A stretch of DNA of 64,000 nt from Escarpia spicata (Eukaryota > Annelida > Polychaeta > Sabellida > Siboglinidae): the NCBI GenBank assembly GCA_963995525.1, contig OZ023214.1:12187118-12251117 (forward strand). The letters are read 5' to 3'. The notes below the pieces were generated by a model. That model worked only from the letters and a program-made list of their open reading frames with translations, ran no database searches and had not been told where the DNA came from. Both the position numbers and the translations under genes were made by a program. Shown here piece by piece: positions 44,885 through 57,665 of the stretch. Each line of letters starts with the position of its first letter. The first letter of the stretch is position 1.

Positions 44885-45730
44885 TGGTGGAGACAGCAGT
44901 TTAAGAAGAGTGAGGGGCGTAAACATGGTTGGTGGAGATGGTTGATGGAGACAGCAGTTCAAGAAGAGTGAGGGGAGTAGACGTGGTTGGTGGAGATGGT
45001 TGGTGGAGACAGCAGTTCAAGAAGAGTGAGGGGAGTAGACGTGGTTGGTGGAGATGGTTGGTGGAGACGGCAGTTCAAGAAGAGTGAGGGGAGTAGACGT
45101 GGTTGGTGGAGATGGTTGGTGAACACAGCAGTTCAAGAAGAGTGAGGGGAGTAGACGTGGCTGGTGGAGATGGTTGGTGGAGACAGCAGTTCAAGAAGAG
45201 TGAGGGGAGTAGACGTGGTTGGTGGAGATGGTTGGTGGAGACAGCAGTTCAAGAAGAGTGAGGGGAGTAGACGTAGTTGGTGGAGATGGTTGGTGGAGAC
45301 AGCAGTTCAAGAAGAGTGAGGGGAGTAGACGTGGTTGGTGGAGATGGTTGGTGGAGACAGCAGTTCAAGAAGAGTGAGGGGAGTAGACGTAGTTGGTGGA
45401 GATGGTTGGTGGAGACAGCAGTTCAAGAAGAGTGAGGGGAGTAGACGTGGTTGGTGGAGATGGTTGGTGAACACAGCAGTTCAAGAAGAGTGAGGGGAGT
45501 AGACGTGGCTGGTGGAGATGGTTGGTGGAGACAGCAGTTAAAGAAGAGTGAGGGGAGTAGACGTGGTTGGTGGAGATGGTTGGTGGAGACAGCAGTTCAA
45601 GAAGAGTGAGGGGAGTAGACGTAGTTGGTGGAGATGGTTGGTGGAGACAGCAGTTCAAGAATAGTGAGGGGAGTAGACGTGGTTGGTGCAGATGGTTGGT
45701 AGAGACACCAGTTCAAGAAGAGTGAGGGGG
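44885..45730. repeat. 58-bp minisatellite, about 14 copies
   Basis: Units contain CAGTTCAAGAAGAGTGAGG and GTAGACGTGGTTGGTGGAGA. Successive ACAGCAG positions at 44951, 45009 and 45067 fix the period at 58. Variant units (CTGGTGGAG, GTAGTTGG, GAACACAG) recur in an ordered pattern, indicating duplication of multi-unit blocks. The minus-strand frames are repeat artefacts. Confidence 0.95.
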
Positions 45731-46852
45731 ACGAAAATATAAATCAAGGTCCAGTATAAAGGCAAGTTTCACATTGGAAATTCAATGAATGGAGAGGAGA
45801 ACATTAGCGACATCTCCGCAATTCTGTTCGATGTAGCACGCATGGTTTAATATAGAGGTACGCCGTATAAATGCATGTTGCACGGCATGGCATCTGAATG
45901 AGCTGACCACCTCGTGTCAATCAGCCCCTTACCGGCTAACAGGTGATGCGGTGTCAGTTCGATTTTGAGGCGAAAACGTTCGGATGCTTTCACATTTCGT
46001 CACTTCATTTTAATGCTGATTTGTACCAATTACTAATGTTGAACTACTTCATAATGTTACGCACATGTTATGAGTTTGATGGGAACATTGAAAAATACGC
46101 AATATTTTCGTTTAAGTTTCAAAATATATTGTCGTTTATATATTTATTAAAATTATATTATATGTGGGGCCTCACAATTCAAAGGTACTCTTAATCATCA
46201 ATACCTCTTAATCCGCCACTGAGTCCCGTGACTGTCAAATGGTGAGTCCTTATTGCAATTGATAACATTTCTCGCCACGGACATTCTTTGTGCCAGTGAC
46301 TGAATAACTGGTCCTTGGCACGGTCAAATCTCAGCTCAATATCCTGTCCATTACCACATGAGGTAAGTTGGTAGCACCAGGCACCAAGAGGATACTGCCA
46401 CTTGTTATTTTAAATATGCTGAAACGTTTAATACGTGCACAAATATGAAATCTTCCACCACAAACAAAATATTAATTGCACCATCCATTGTTTATTTTAG
46501 CTATTAACACCGTGTTAAAAACAGGAGAAAAGGTACTTTCCAATTAATCCAACGATATGGTGCTGCCTTTGATGTATGCTGAGCTACATATGGTATTTAA
46601 CTTCGTACTTACAAAAAAGGCAGTTCTGAGAAATCGTGCTCTAAAGGTTTGAGTAGTCACGTGTTCACTTACAGATACCCAACTTCGAAACCACATTTTG
46701 AGTACTTGTAGACACAATCATTTCTTAGTAGCTGTTAAATCACGAAATCAACCTCTAGACCCCTCGGCTTTATTCTCAAGCTGTATCTGAAAAATAAGTG
46801 CTTTTGCAACGAGACTCATTTCGTTAAGTCAAATATGGAGGTTATTTTCGTT
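45731..46852. other. Intergenic DNA, no gene seen
   Basis: No recognised coding domain, RNA or repeat. The 83-codon frame at 45943-46194 is unsupported. Confidence 0.4.
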
Positions 46853-47085
46853 ATCCGTGGAGCGCAGTGGAATCGTTTCTAGAACATCGCACTCTCATTC
46901 AAGAGAACCCGGGTTCGAATTTCGTGCTGCCGTGTCCAACATTGGGCGAGTTCGTGGCTGAATGCTTCCCACAGAAGTCGAGATGGTGTTCGATTGAACA
47001 GCTATGTCAGAGAGTAAAGTGTAAAGCACTTTGGGCAGTCAGAATGACACATTACTGCACTATGTAAGAAATTACCTTTTCATCT
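46853..47085 (+). mobile_element. tRNA-derived SINE, copy 2 (internal deletion)
   Basis: It carries the GGAGCGCAGTGG-type head, the box B-like GGGTTCGAAT at about 46911 and the shared GAGATGGTGTTCGATTGAAC block. The GTGTAAAGCACTTTGGGCAG tail follows. About 100 bp of the central body present in copies 1 and 4 are missing. Confidence 0.78.
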
Positions 47086-47559
47086 TTCAGTGCACATATT
47101 TTAAATAAATAATTCACTGAGGTAATTAATTAATTAATGGATGGATGAGTTTGATGACAATTTTTACAGACAAACGAAAGACAACAGTAGCTACAGGAAA
47201 CACCATTCTTCGTGTCCAATAAACCAATAGTGATGTCGTATTTACCACATGCACTGTCCATCATCAGTTAAACGAGTAGCTTTATGCGTCGTAATGGCCA
47301 TGTGACCATACGTGGTTTCATAAAAGCGACGTTTCGCAAGCTGGCCTTTTATGGATGACATCCCATCGATATACTGACGTCACGAGTTCCGCCTACCGAC
47401 GACCACGCCGCAAATGTCGCACCGGCTGCGGTGACAGTGAGGAATCCACGCATAGATGTTCTTTTCTCTTTCCCCTCCTTGCAACAACTGGGGAAGTCGC
47501 CAGTACATCACCCGGAGTCGTAATATAGACCACTCACTTAGTTGTTGCAGTTCGATGCT
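47086..47559. other. Intergenic DNA, no gene seen
   Basis: Unique sequence between SINE copy 2 and the duplicated-module region. No domain recognised. Confidence 0.4.
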
Positions 47560-48525
47560 GTACACAGATCTTACGGTAATGTAAAGGATAATTCGCTAAC
47601 GTGGGATTAACCAATAAATAAAAAATACCGATGAGTTCTACCGCAAGAGAGGTACTATTGGAACCTTTTAAAATGAATTAAATAGTAAAAAAACATAATT
47701 ATGTGGAAATGAACGTACGTTAAATAAATAACTAAATATTACGTGTGTGTATGCGTGTGCTTTATTCTGTCCATATTGAATCACTGCGTAGTGGCAACAA
47801 GAGAGAATACCTGTGGTAGTGAAACTAAATTAAATAATAATGATTTCTTGTAAATACCTGCAGTTGTTTACTGTGAAACTAAATTAAATAATAATGATTT
47901 CTTGTAAATACCTGCAGTTGTTTACTGTAAGTCGGAACCTTGAAGTGTACATAGTTCAAAAAAGATTCCGGATAAATTCACACTTTTGGCCTGTGTTACC
48001 TGGGGTGGTTGACGGAGGTTTTGTTAGACAACAGGTCACGTGGTGGATAGGTTAATTGCGACGTTGGATAGGTTAATTGCGACGTTAGTCAGTCTAAAGT
48101 CTCTGATTTCAAACCCGGGTAGATGGAGCATGGTTGGCTTAACCACTATGCCAACTGTATTACGGATTATCCGATTTTCTCTAAAGTTAGTTGGTTTCAT
48201 TCTAGCTGCATTTTTAAGGGGAACTATTGTTTTGAACATAGACCTACAAGAATAAAAAAAAAGACATTACTGAACGTTCCTTGCACTACAATCTGTGACC
48301 TAGGCACATGTGACTAATTAAATTAACATAAGGCTACTTTTATTTCATTGACATCAGTGCTCGTTTGCGGGTACACTGCTGCCATCAATGATACTGTCAG
48401 CCATCAATGACACTGTTAGCCAGAGTCGCCGAGTGCTTCACGACGTTAGGCCTGGGCCTGGGGGCGCCTTCGCTGGCTTGTCGTCCTCAGCCAAAACAAT
48501 AATGTCAGCGTTCCCTAGATAATTG
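47560..48525. repeat. Duplicated module set A-B-C, first copy
   Basis: Three modules recur downstream in the same order. A (47560-47965) matches 48715-49285, including CTTTATTCTGTCCATA and GTAGTGGCAACAAGAGAGAA. B (47990-48140) matches 49590-49740. C (48160-48525) matches 51165-51560. Inside A, a 56-bp segment containing AATAATGATTTCTTGTAAAT is duplicated perfectly in tandem. Inside B, a 21-bp unit (GGATAGGTTAATTGCGACGT plus one base) occurs twice. No transposase or reverse transcriptase is seen. Confidence 0.8.
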
Positions 48526-48714
48526 TACGTGCTTCACACAGTCAAACGCGGTCGAAGTTCACTTACCGCCGTTTCGAAATTTGGGAAATTCGCTCACACC
48601 TGTGTTCTTTTCAGAATAATCGTTAGTGGCAATGTCTGTAGTAAAAAAACGGTAGCACAAAGGGATATGGATGAAACCTATCATAGACTACTCACTTAGT
48701 TGTTTCACTTCGAG

Positions 48715-49740
<1,026 letters not shown>

Positions 49741-50189
49741 TCGATTGCACTGAGTTATGTACACCTACGTCAAGCGTCCTCGTACGATCGCGTGGGCCGC
49801 AGAGGTGGCTTTTATGCGCTTCACGCGGTAAACATTTGCTCTATCGAAATCGCTGCGTTGGCGGCAAACACCTACATAAAGTATATTTATGCACTAAACA
49901 AACATTTTTTTTAATCAAACCTGTTTATCATATATTTAATGATGGATTGTAGCCAATCATTGTTGTCAAACATATATTTGATCTATCCATGACGATCACG
50001 TGACCTGTTGCCTAGTAATAGATCCGTCAAGCCATCAAAATGGATGCCGAACACGTGGTGCGTTTGTGCATTCTGTCGTATATGTTCCTGGCACTGTGGG
50101 TACTTGACATAGTGGCGCGTCCTCTGGGTGGCGGATGGGGAGCCCACCTCCGGGGTTTGCACGTGAATAATACAGAATAACGTACCGTG

Positions 50190-50400
50190 GACTGACGTAC
50201 CATAGGAGAATGAAAAACTCTGATTTCAAACCCAGGTAGATGGAGCTCGTCATCCCTGGAGGGTAGTTCATGTAGGAGATGAGAAACTTTAACTCCAAAC
50301 CCGGGTAGCTGAGACTCGTCAGCCTTGGGTGATAGTTCAGCTAGGAGAAGGTAAACTCTAATTCCAAACCCCCATACTTTATGGGCACCTTCCGCTGTCT
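50190..50400. repeat. 69-bp tandem repeat, about 2.5 copies
   Basis: Units begin AAACTCTGATTTCAAACCCA, or AAACTTTAACTCCAAACCCG, and contain GGTAGTTCATGTAGGAGA. The period is divisible by three, and the minus frame reads as repeated LPGFEIRV / LPGFGVKV / WGFGIRV segments. A single copy of the same motif lies in module B near 48100-48130. No known domain is implied. Confidence 0.7.
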
Positions 50401-51164
50401 CGCGGTTACACCCTGTTGAGGGAGAGGCTAGGGGAGTAAACCCTGAGCACAACTCAGGGGATGAAGTCCCTAAGACAGTGTAGTGTTGTAATCAGCACTC
50501 TTCCAGCAACATCTGCGGCGTGACTGGTACCAAGCAGTATCGGCTTTGTCTTTCCCTTGAATGTATCAGTGACGTGGAGAGGGGGACCCGCTGCGTGGGC
50601 TACAGCCTGTTCTCCATATCATTTTGCCCAGGCTAGCGCCATGGAGAGGAAACTCCAGCTTCGTCTCACAGCGAAGAAACAACACGGGAAGCAGCAGTCT
50701 ACCGTATATGTTGTTGAAATTCTGGCTACAAAAGTGTAAAAGGCAAAGCTTGACGGAGGTCACGCAAACAATTTTGATTGTGACGTACGCAAACGGCGAC
50801 TTACGGGTTCCATTGACTTTTAAATTAGTTTTTTCAAATGGGACAACTTCTTACATAGACCAATGTTGCAACATTATAGATATATAGATTTCTACAGTTA
50901 TCCGACTCTCGCGCGTCTTTGTGGACACGGTTTAATTGTTGCCATCGATAGACTGCTTCACTGATTGAATTAATTCATAACTGTATATACGATTAATGTT
51001 GTATAATGTGTGTTTTCGATAACAAAATTAAGTTACTAATGCACCAAAGAATACAAAACAAACAAGTACCTACCTTAAGATAACTGTTGCAGTACATGAA
51101 TACAATTAAGTAACTTTTGAAGGGAGTCGAACCGGTGACTAAAGGATCAGCATTTGGAAAGTCG

Positions 51165-51560
51165 GATTATCCTATTTTCTCTAAGGTTATTCTGTTTCAC
51201 TCTAAGCGTATTTTTTCTTTCTTTCACTCTAGCTGCATTTTTAAGGGGAAATATTGTTTTGAACATAGACCTACAAGAATTAAAAGAAAGAATTTAATGT
51301 ATGCGAACTCTTCTGCTGAACGTTACTTGCACTACAATATGTGACCTAGGCACATGTAACTAATTTAATTAACAGAAGGCTACTTTTATTTCATTGACAT
51401 CAGTGCTCTTTTGCGGGTACACTGCAGCCATCAATGACACTGTCAGCCAGAGTCGCCGAGTGCTTCATGACGTCAGGTCTGGGCCTGGAGGCGCCTTCGC
51501 TGGCCAGTTCGTCCTCAGGCAAAACAATAATGTCAGCGTTCTCCAGATAACTGTATGTGT
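51165..51560. repeat. Second copy of module C, with a possible coding exon
   Basis: It is similar over about 350 bp to 48160-48525. Within it, a plus-strand segment at about 51428-51553 follows a CACTGCAG acceptor-like site and ends before GTATGTG. It is open and could encode SQSRRVLHDVRSGPGGAFAG and following residues. Four of five differences from the first copy in the best-aligned 63 nt fall at third codon positions, but the first copy is broken by a one-base change. I recognise no protein family, so an exon is only a possibility. Confidence 0.45.
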
Positions 51561-54500
51561 TTCGTATTTGCTACACAAACAATCCGCCTCCGTTCAAAAA
51601 AGTTAAATATTCTTCCGGTACAACGCTAGTTCGCGTACCTGTCGACAGGAGTAGGAGGAGCGCTGCTGTAGACGGTGACATTTGTCTTTAACAACGCCGT
51701 ATTGACGTTACAATCCAACACCACGGGGAATACATTTGTGACCTTTTGTACGACCTTCGCATCAAGAACTAAGTCGACACTCCCAGAACGCTATCCTGTG
51801 GGAGTTGATGGTCCACGGCAGACGTAGTTTGTATTCGGTTTACATGGTGTGGGACGCTGTTGAATTTACGACATGTTTTGATCTGATCCCGGCTTCGTAT
51901 TAGTCATAAATCAATGCTTCCGTTGCTTGGCTGTGTGATACGATTATTCTGGATCACCACACTCTCAGGGTCTTTTTCAAGGCTTTCTCATTGTTGCCAT
52001 GATATACTCGTCTTTAAGGTTCATCACAAAATAAGAAGATCGTGTTCTTTTTACGTTATACCTATTGGTAGAACAAAATGTCACTTAAGACAGTGTACAC
52101 ACCATCCATGTGGTTTTATTATTATTAAAACTTAATGCTGCTAAATTAAAAACGCAATGCATCACCTCCATCATAGGCGTGACGTATATTATGTTGAAGG
52201 TTTATTGTTGCCCGCCAGATTGCATTAAAAAAATTATACCATTGTTTTTACAGTGTTTGTATTTTATTTTGGCTTTGTCCATGACAAAATACAACAAACG
52301 CGGATGGTGTGTGCAATAACACAATCTACAACGTTAATTTCATAAACCCAATGACAAACTAATGAACGATCACTTTCCATGTTGACTTTATAATGGATAG
52401 GGCTGACATTTACAAGCTCCGCCTCTTTTGTCGCAGCTTTTCCGGAAATTGCCGAGGTAATTACGCTAACTATGGTTAGGTTTAGATTTTGTACACCGAA
52501 CAGACATCGTACCTTTAAGGGATATGACTGCACAAACCTGTTAAGTGTGTTAAAAAAGACCGAGAAGTAGGACTAGGTACACTGAGATGAAGGGAAACCT
52601 TGGGGGAGCTCACGGCCCTGGCTGAGGATATGACAGAATTGTCATAGGGGAGGAATGATTGCAGCTGTTGTCGTTTGAGATTAAAATAGTTATGTCGATA
52701 GCGTTTTTATATGCCACGAAATTCCATAACAAATGTCATCTTACAAGAAATGAAAATTATTCATGTCCAAATAGCGCCCCGAAGGAGAGTATATAATTTG
52801 CTAAGGATAGCCAGGCAAAAGTGTGGGTGTGGCCTTCGATGCGGTCGAACATCGCGTTGTCCTCCGAGTATTCCGTGACAGATAGGGCTTCTTACATTAA
52901 TGATGGCCAGCGACGACTCCTCTCTCGTGGTTTGTGCGGTCGGGTGTCATACTCAGAAATCGTTGCATTGAAAGTCGGATTTTCTGTAACGCTATTAACA
53001 AATCGTCGACTTTAAAGTCCTTCTCGTTGTCAAGTTACGTCGACGCATCACAATTTGTTTTACCACCGCAAGAGGGCGATGTCAGTTCGAAAGGCACCGA
53101 GAGAGCTTAGTGTTACTCCTTCACGTACAAATGGTTGGTCTCGTGTGCAAGTGCAAAAGAGGTTAAACTTATGGTTATGCTTAGGCTGAATGTATAGGGT
53201 TAGGGTTAGGTTGAAGGTACGCTTGAGACGATTTCCGTGAGGTGTTTACATGCATTTGTACGAGGAAGGGTAACACGAAACGCGCCCCGGAAGTCACCCG
53301 TAGTCTTTATTTAGCTATCCGCCATAACAGGCAAGTTTAATTTCAACGCTTATGGAGCCGTTGTGGTTTCTCAAATACTTGCTTATTTCATATGCAGTAA
53401 TACAACGTTATTGAGTTTGTCTTAAAAGTTAATCAAAGTGGTTGTCGTTATGCATGTACTGACTATTCTCGCAGTTTTCTCTATGTGTCATGTTCTGTCT
53501 TCAGGTGTCGTGGTAACAGAAGCAAATAGTCGACGTCTTGTGAGTGAATAACGTTATGCCGAATTTAACGAATACCTCCATCATCCAAATAATGTGGGTA
53601 CTTTTTTCGGATACCTAGTTGAAAACGGCACAAAAGCAGATAGATAAATACATTGCACCCATAAACAAGATCTGTGTTGGCGCTGTTGTGTGTCTCTGTC
53701 TACTTACTGGCCAATTGTACACGCTCCCGTGTCATTATGGTGGGATTTCCTTTTTTGACAAATAGTGGTGTAACTGTCATTTAAAAGTCGGTGGCGTTGA
53801 CATTATTCAGCGACGTATATTACGCTGTCAAATACAACCTCTGTGTCTGTAATTAATTAATCGATTAATTGTTTCGTTACTTGTCACGCTGTGATCCCGT
53901 GCTACCTTTAACGATGTCATTTCCGATGAACATTCTTTGATCAATACACAGATGTCCCGGCTTTGATGAGTGCTTGGCATGTTTCGTCGTATCTTCACGT
54001 GTCTACATTTCTTGCCCTTGAGATTCTTAAAGCATTGTTGATGCAACGGCCTTTCCGTTTTTAAAAGAAAGGTATATAACTGTGTGTCTATGGTTTTTAT
54101 GTGGAATAAATAAAAAATACAGTATATTGCACACTATATGAGTAATGCACTGTGGACGATTTTGTAATTGCTAAGCAAACTATTTAGGAACATTGTTCAT
54201 TTCCCGGTGCGTCTCTTTGCTGACACGTATCCTTGAACATGTTTTTTGTCTAAAAACCTGTTTTCCCTTGTAATGAAATCCAAATTTTCCTCCATGTCGC
54301 TGACTTTTCAAGTCTTCTCTGTTGCCTTCGTATCTACCACCCATATACTATCGCATGAGCAGTACTGGGGTTCTTTTTTGACGTTCCTCAGCAGAGATGC
54401 TTTGGCAGTTTGCTAGATTTAGTTTTTGTTTGAAAAAAGGTATGTTAGCGAAATATTTTACTCTGGCCTACGTGCTCACCTCCAGTTGTGCGTTTGATGG

Positions 54501-54599
54501 TTTATTTTTGGATGAACAATATAAAGAGATTGTGTCCCACGGATACAATACATGAAGATTTATGTATACACTAGCCGATGAAAAAAGAACCATCTCAAT
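51561..54599. other. Intergenic DNA, no gene seen
   Basis: About 3 kb with no recognisable domain, RNA gene or transposon. A two-unit GGGTTAGGGTTAGG stretch near 53209 is too short to count as a telomeric array. Confidence 0.4.
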
Positions 54600-54830
54600 G
54601 GGCCTATATAGACAGTCTATATAGAGAACATCCCAAACCTGGTTTGAACAATGTTTATTTCGTTGTCGGGGCAACTACGGATTTTACCCGTAACGCGTTG
54701 CATGTATTTTATTCGATGCGCAAATTGTTGCCGCGACAATTCTCTAAAACAACATGGCAAACCTCCCTGTTGCCTCACTCGCCAGGAGGCGCCCCAACTT
54801 GCGCGCTTGACAAATGGCGTGCACGTACTC
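54600..54830. repeat. Candidate 3' LTR of the BEL/Pao element
   Basis: It matches 60755-60978 in the same orientation, sharing ATATAGACAGTCTATA, then CCCAAACCTGGTTTGAACAA. GATGCGCAAATTGT and GACAATTCTCTAAAA follow. The pair brackets the minus-strand BEL/Pao coding remains, as LTRs would. Exact ends and a target duplication could not be fixed. A dispersed repeat is the alternative. Confidence 0.5.
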
Positions 54831-55337
54831 CCCCCTGGAGAGTCCAAAACGAAACATTCAATCAAATTCTAAAGCGCCATAACAACTTGGAATATTAATT
54901 TAATTAATCACTACAAAATCCACCTTTCTGTCAAAGATTGAATCCAAGAAGGCAACGTTCAGTGATCGCACGGCAATTAATGGCCAGGTTCATAAACAGA
55001 TACAAATGAATTACATAGTAAACAGTCCCGCTTGAATGGAAACAACAAACACAGAACAGTTGCTACTCTATATATTGACTCCGTTAGTGTAATTACGCTA
55101 CTACAATACACGAATGCTTATTGCATACACTTGTGAACAGAAGGCTGGGTATACTACCAGACACTCCACATACATTAAAGGTGAAAGGATTATTCTGCTC
55201 TTATCTCACCTTAAGAATGAACTGTCGTAAACAGTCCACTCACTTATCTTAACGTAAGAGTAATTCTAACAAACTTAAAAGTCATTGATTTCCCAAATGG
55301 GAAATAGTCCATTTATCGTGTAACTGTCATTTGAAGA
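54831..55337. other. Non-coding DNA, possibly element 3' region
   Basis: No domain or repeat family is recognised between the candidate LTR and the CACACG array. Confidence 0.35.
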
Positions 55338-55527
55338 CACACACGCACACACGCACACACGCACACACGCGCACACGCGCACACACGCACACACGCACAC
55401 ACGCACACACGCACACACGCACACACGCACACACGCACACACGCACGCACGCACACACGCACACACGCACACACACGCACACACACGCACACACACGCAC
55501 ACACACGCACACACACGCACACACACT
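55338..55527. repeat. (CACACG)n / (CACA)n microsatellite
   Basis: ACACGC hexamer units pass into ACACACACGC units. Cys-Val and Thr-His frames across it are artefacts. Confidence 0.95.
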
Positions 55528-55639
55528 GAATAAGATACTCCTTTAGCCATCGCTTCCAGAAGTGGTTCTTCCTGTGGTATTGATCCGTCTCAAAGAAGAC
55601 TCCAGGAGGCAACGTCAACGCTCCCCGTTGGAGCAGGAA

Positions 55640-55985
55640 ATAAATAATAAATAATAATAATTAACTTTATGTATACACTAGTCTCCAGAGTTCGACTCTG
55701 TTCAATAGTGTGTACAGAGTCGCTAAAATAAAACAATATACATACATAAGACTTAGTGGTGTAAACATATATTTAGTCTGATACTTATTTTAAAATAGCG
55801 TCATTAAAATAAACATGGCTATAAATTATATATATAAGAAAGAAAAGACTACATATTTATTAAAAGTGAGACTAAGAGAGCAAAAAGTTGTAAACCAAAT
55901 TAAAACTCAATTAAAATAGATTGTGCAATGAATAGGAAGAAAGATACCCTTAAAACAACATATTACACATTAAAAGCGAATTTAA
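55640..55985 (-). mobile_element. LINE 3'-UTR fragment with (TTA)n-type tail
   Basis: Read on the minus strand, it ends in ATAAAGTTAATTATTATTA. This resembles the end of the LINE at 43040-44470, whose tail is also an ATA-type repeat after AAATAAAGTTT. Only untranslated AT-rich sequence is present, so it is a severely 5'-truncated copy. Confidence 0.5.
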
Positions 55986-56095
55986 GATGATTCGGGGTTA
56001 GCACTTCATCATCATTTGGGTCGTCACTGCACTTACACAGGGAACGACTGTTTAGGACTTTCTCTACCTCAACGAGTGAGGTGACTAATAGATCT

Positions 56096-56877
56096 TCATT
56101 GGCAAGGTATCCTCCGAAAACGGCCTTCAGGGCGTGTTTCACTAACTTTACAATGCAGGAAGTGCCAGTGAATTCCCTTCTGGTAGAGTTTTCGTTTGAT
56201 TTGCTCTTGGTTCCATTCAGAAATGGTTTGTCTCAATTCCCGCTCTCCTCCGACAAAGTTAGTCCCATTGTCAGACCAAATGTCCCTTGGATGTCTTCTA
56301 CGACCAATGAAGAGACGATGGACATTGATGAACGAGCTTGTATCCAGTGACTCGGCGACTTTGATGTGTATAGCACTTACATTCATGCAGGTAAACTATG
56401 CTGATAAAAAGAGGATGATCCATTGTAAAACGATGGGGCGCTTTGCCCCATCGTTTTACAATGGATCATCCTCTTTTTATCAGCATAGGTGTGAAATAGT
56501 CCACTCCGGTTCTTGTGAAGGGGGGCTCATAAGGAGTGACTCTCATTCTAGGTAGGTCAGCCATCCTCTGCGTCATCTTCATAGCGTGGCGCATCCGACA
56601 TCCAATGCAGGACCGGAGAGCACGGCGTACGGCAGATCTCGCCTTCGGGATCCAGAACTGTTCTCGCAGTCTAGCAAGAACATGTTCTTGACCAGCATGG
56701 GCTGACGCTAGGTGAAAGAGAGTTATCAATAAGGTCGCCACGTGATAGGTCATATAGGGAATTTACTGCAGAGAGACATTCTCTATGCGTATTTGCATCG
56801 TCCATGCAAATGACTGTAATGCCGAGGGTGTCGGTTTCGATGTCCCATCTCACCCCTAGGGCTCTTTCAGTGGGCAA
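56096..56877 (-). pseudogene. BEL/Pao integrase remnant
   Basis: The zinc-binding part reads HLASAHAGQEHVLARLREQF, then SCIGCRMRH (HHCC ligands visible). The catalytic part has TGVDYFTPMLIKRG, with the first Asp, and WSDNGTNFVGGERELRQ, with the second. The palindrome at 56396-56488 interrupts the frame between them. Upstream, ALGVRWDIETDTL and NSLYD, which normally precede RNase H, jump within a few codons to the integrase zinc finger, so RNase H appears deleted. Confidence 0.88.
56396..56488. repeat. Perfect palindrome, 44-bp arms and 5-nt loop
   Basis: 56396-56439 is the exact reverse complement of 56445-56488, around the loop GCTTT. The minus-strand copy adjoining LIKRG is the original integrase sequence; the other arm is an inverted duplicate. 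It could be a real rearrangement or an assembly/cloning foldback. Confidence 0.95.
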
Positions 56878-56895
56878 ATGTTCAAGGTCGAGGTC

Positions 56896-57665
56896 CTAGC
56901 AGTCGGCTGCCCGTTCACGTTCAGCTAGTGCAGCCAACACCTTTTTCGAGTTTGACAGAAATTGTGCCAATCTAAGTCCTGTTCGGTCTAGCATCCTCAC
57001 CAGCTGCATAGACAAGTTGATGGCTTCCTCGGCCGTTGGAAACGACTTCAGCAAATAATCGACATAGATGTTCCGTTGTACGGCGTCTGCTACTCGTAGG
57101 TAAATGTCTCCTTTGTTGTTCATAGCACACCGTCTCAAGCCATACGTGTACGAACTTGGGCTGTCTGTCATCGGATAGGTTGCGGGGGCTTCTTTGAATC
57201 CATCTCTCCACCACAGGAACATCAGAATATCACAGTCGTGCTTAGACACCCTGAACTGATGGAACAACCTTTCGATGTCAGCAACTACTGCAATTTTCGG
57301 CGGAATATCAGAAGCACTCCCACGCGACTGTTATTCAGATCGGGACCCTGCATCAACTCCTGGTTCAGCGAAGTCCTTCAGTATAGCGATGCTGAGTCAT
57401 AGACAACACGGACCTTTCCGGGCTTATTTCAACTCTCAATTCCACTTCCTTGGGCTAATTTGAGAAGCTTCTTCGTCGGACAGTAATCTCGCGTAGCCCT
57501 TTGCGATGTTGTCAGACATTGCCTTGCAGTACTTTCTTGCAAGCTCTGGCTTCTGCTTGAAGCGTTTGCCCAGGAGATCGAGTCTCTTCTTTGCCACAAC
57601 TCTGTTGTTTGGCAATACGGTGTGTTCATCTCTTCAAAGCAGACCAATCTCGTACTGTCCATCAT
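56896..57665 (-). pseudogene. BEL/Pao reverse-transcriptase remnant
   Basis: The frame at 57267-56896 gives FHQFRVSKHDCDILMFLWWR and RNIYVDYLLKSFPTAEEAI. The family motif is Y-V-D-D; here the second catalytic Asp is Tyr (YVDY), which should abolish activity. The 5' part (57665-57429) is frameshifted and fingers-domain sequence is lost between the two pieces, so the gene is broken in several ways. Confidence 0.85.

Noticed and set aside
46905..46925. Possible tRNA gene from GGTTCGAAT box B
   Set aside because: It belongs to SINE copy 2. The acceptor stem and anticodon arm do not form a tRNA and the sequence continues into the SINE body.
53195..53216. Telomere-like GGGTTAGGGTTAGG
   Set aside because: Only about two units are present, which is within chance and not an interstitial telomere array.
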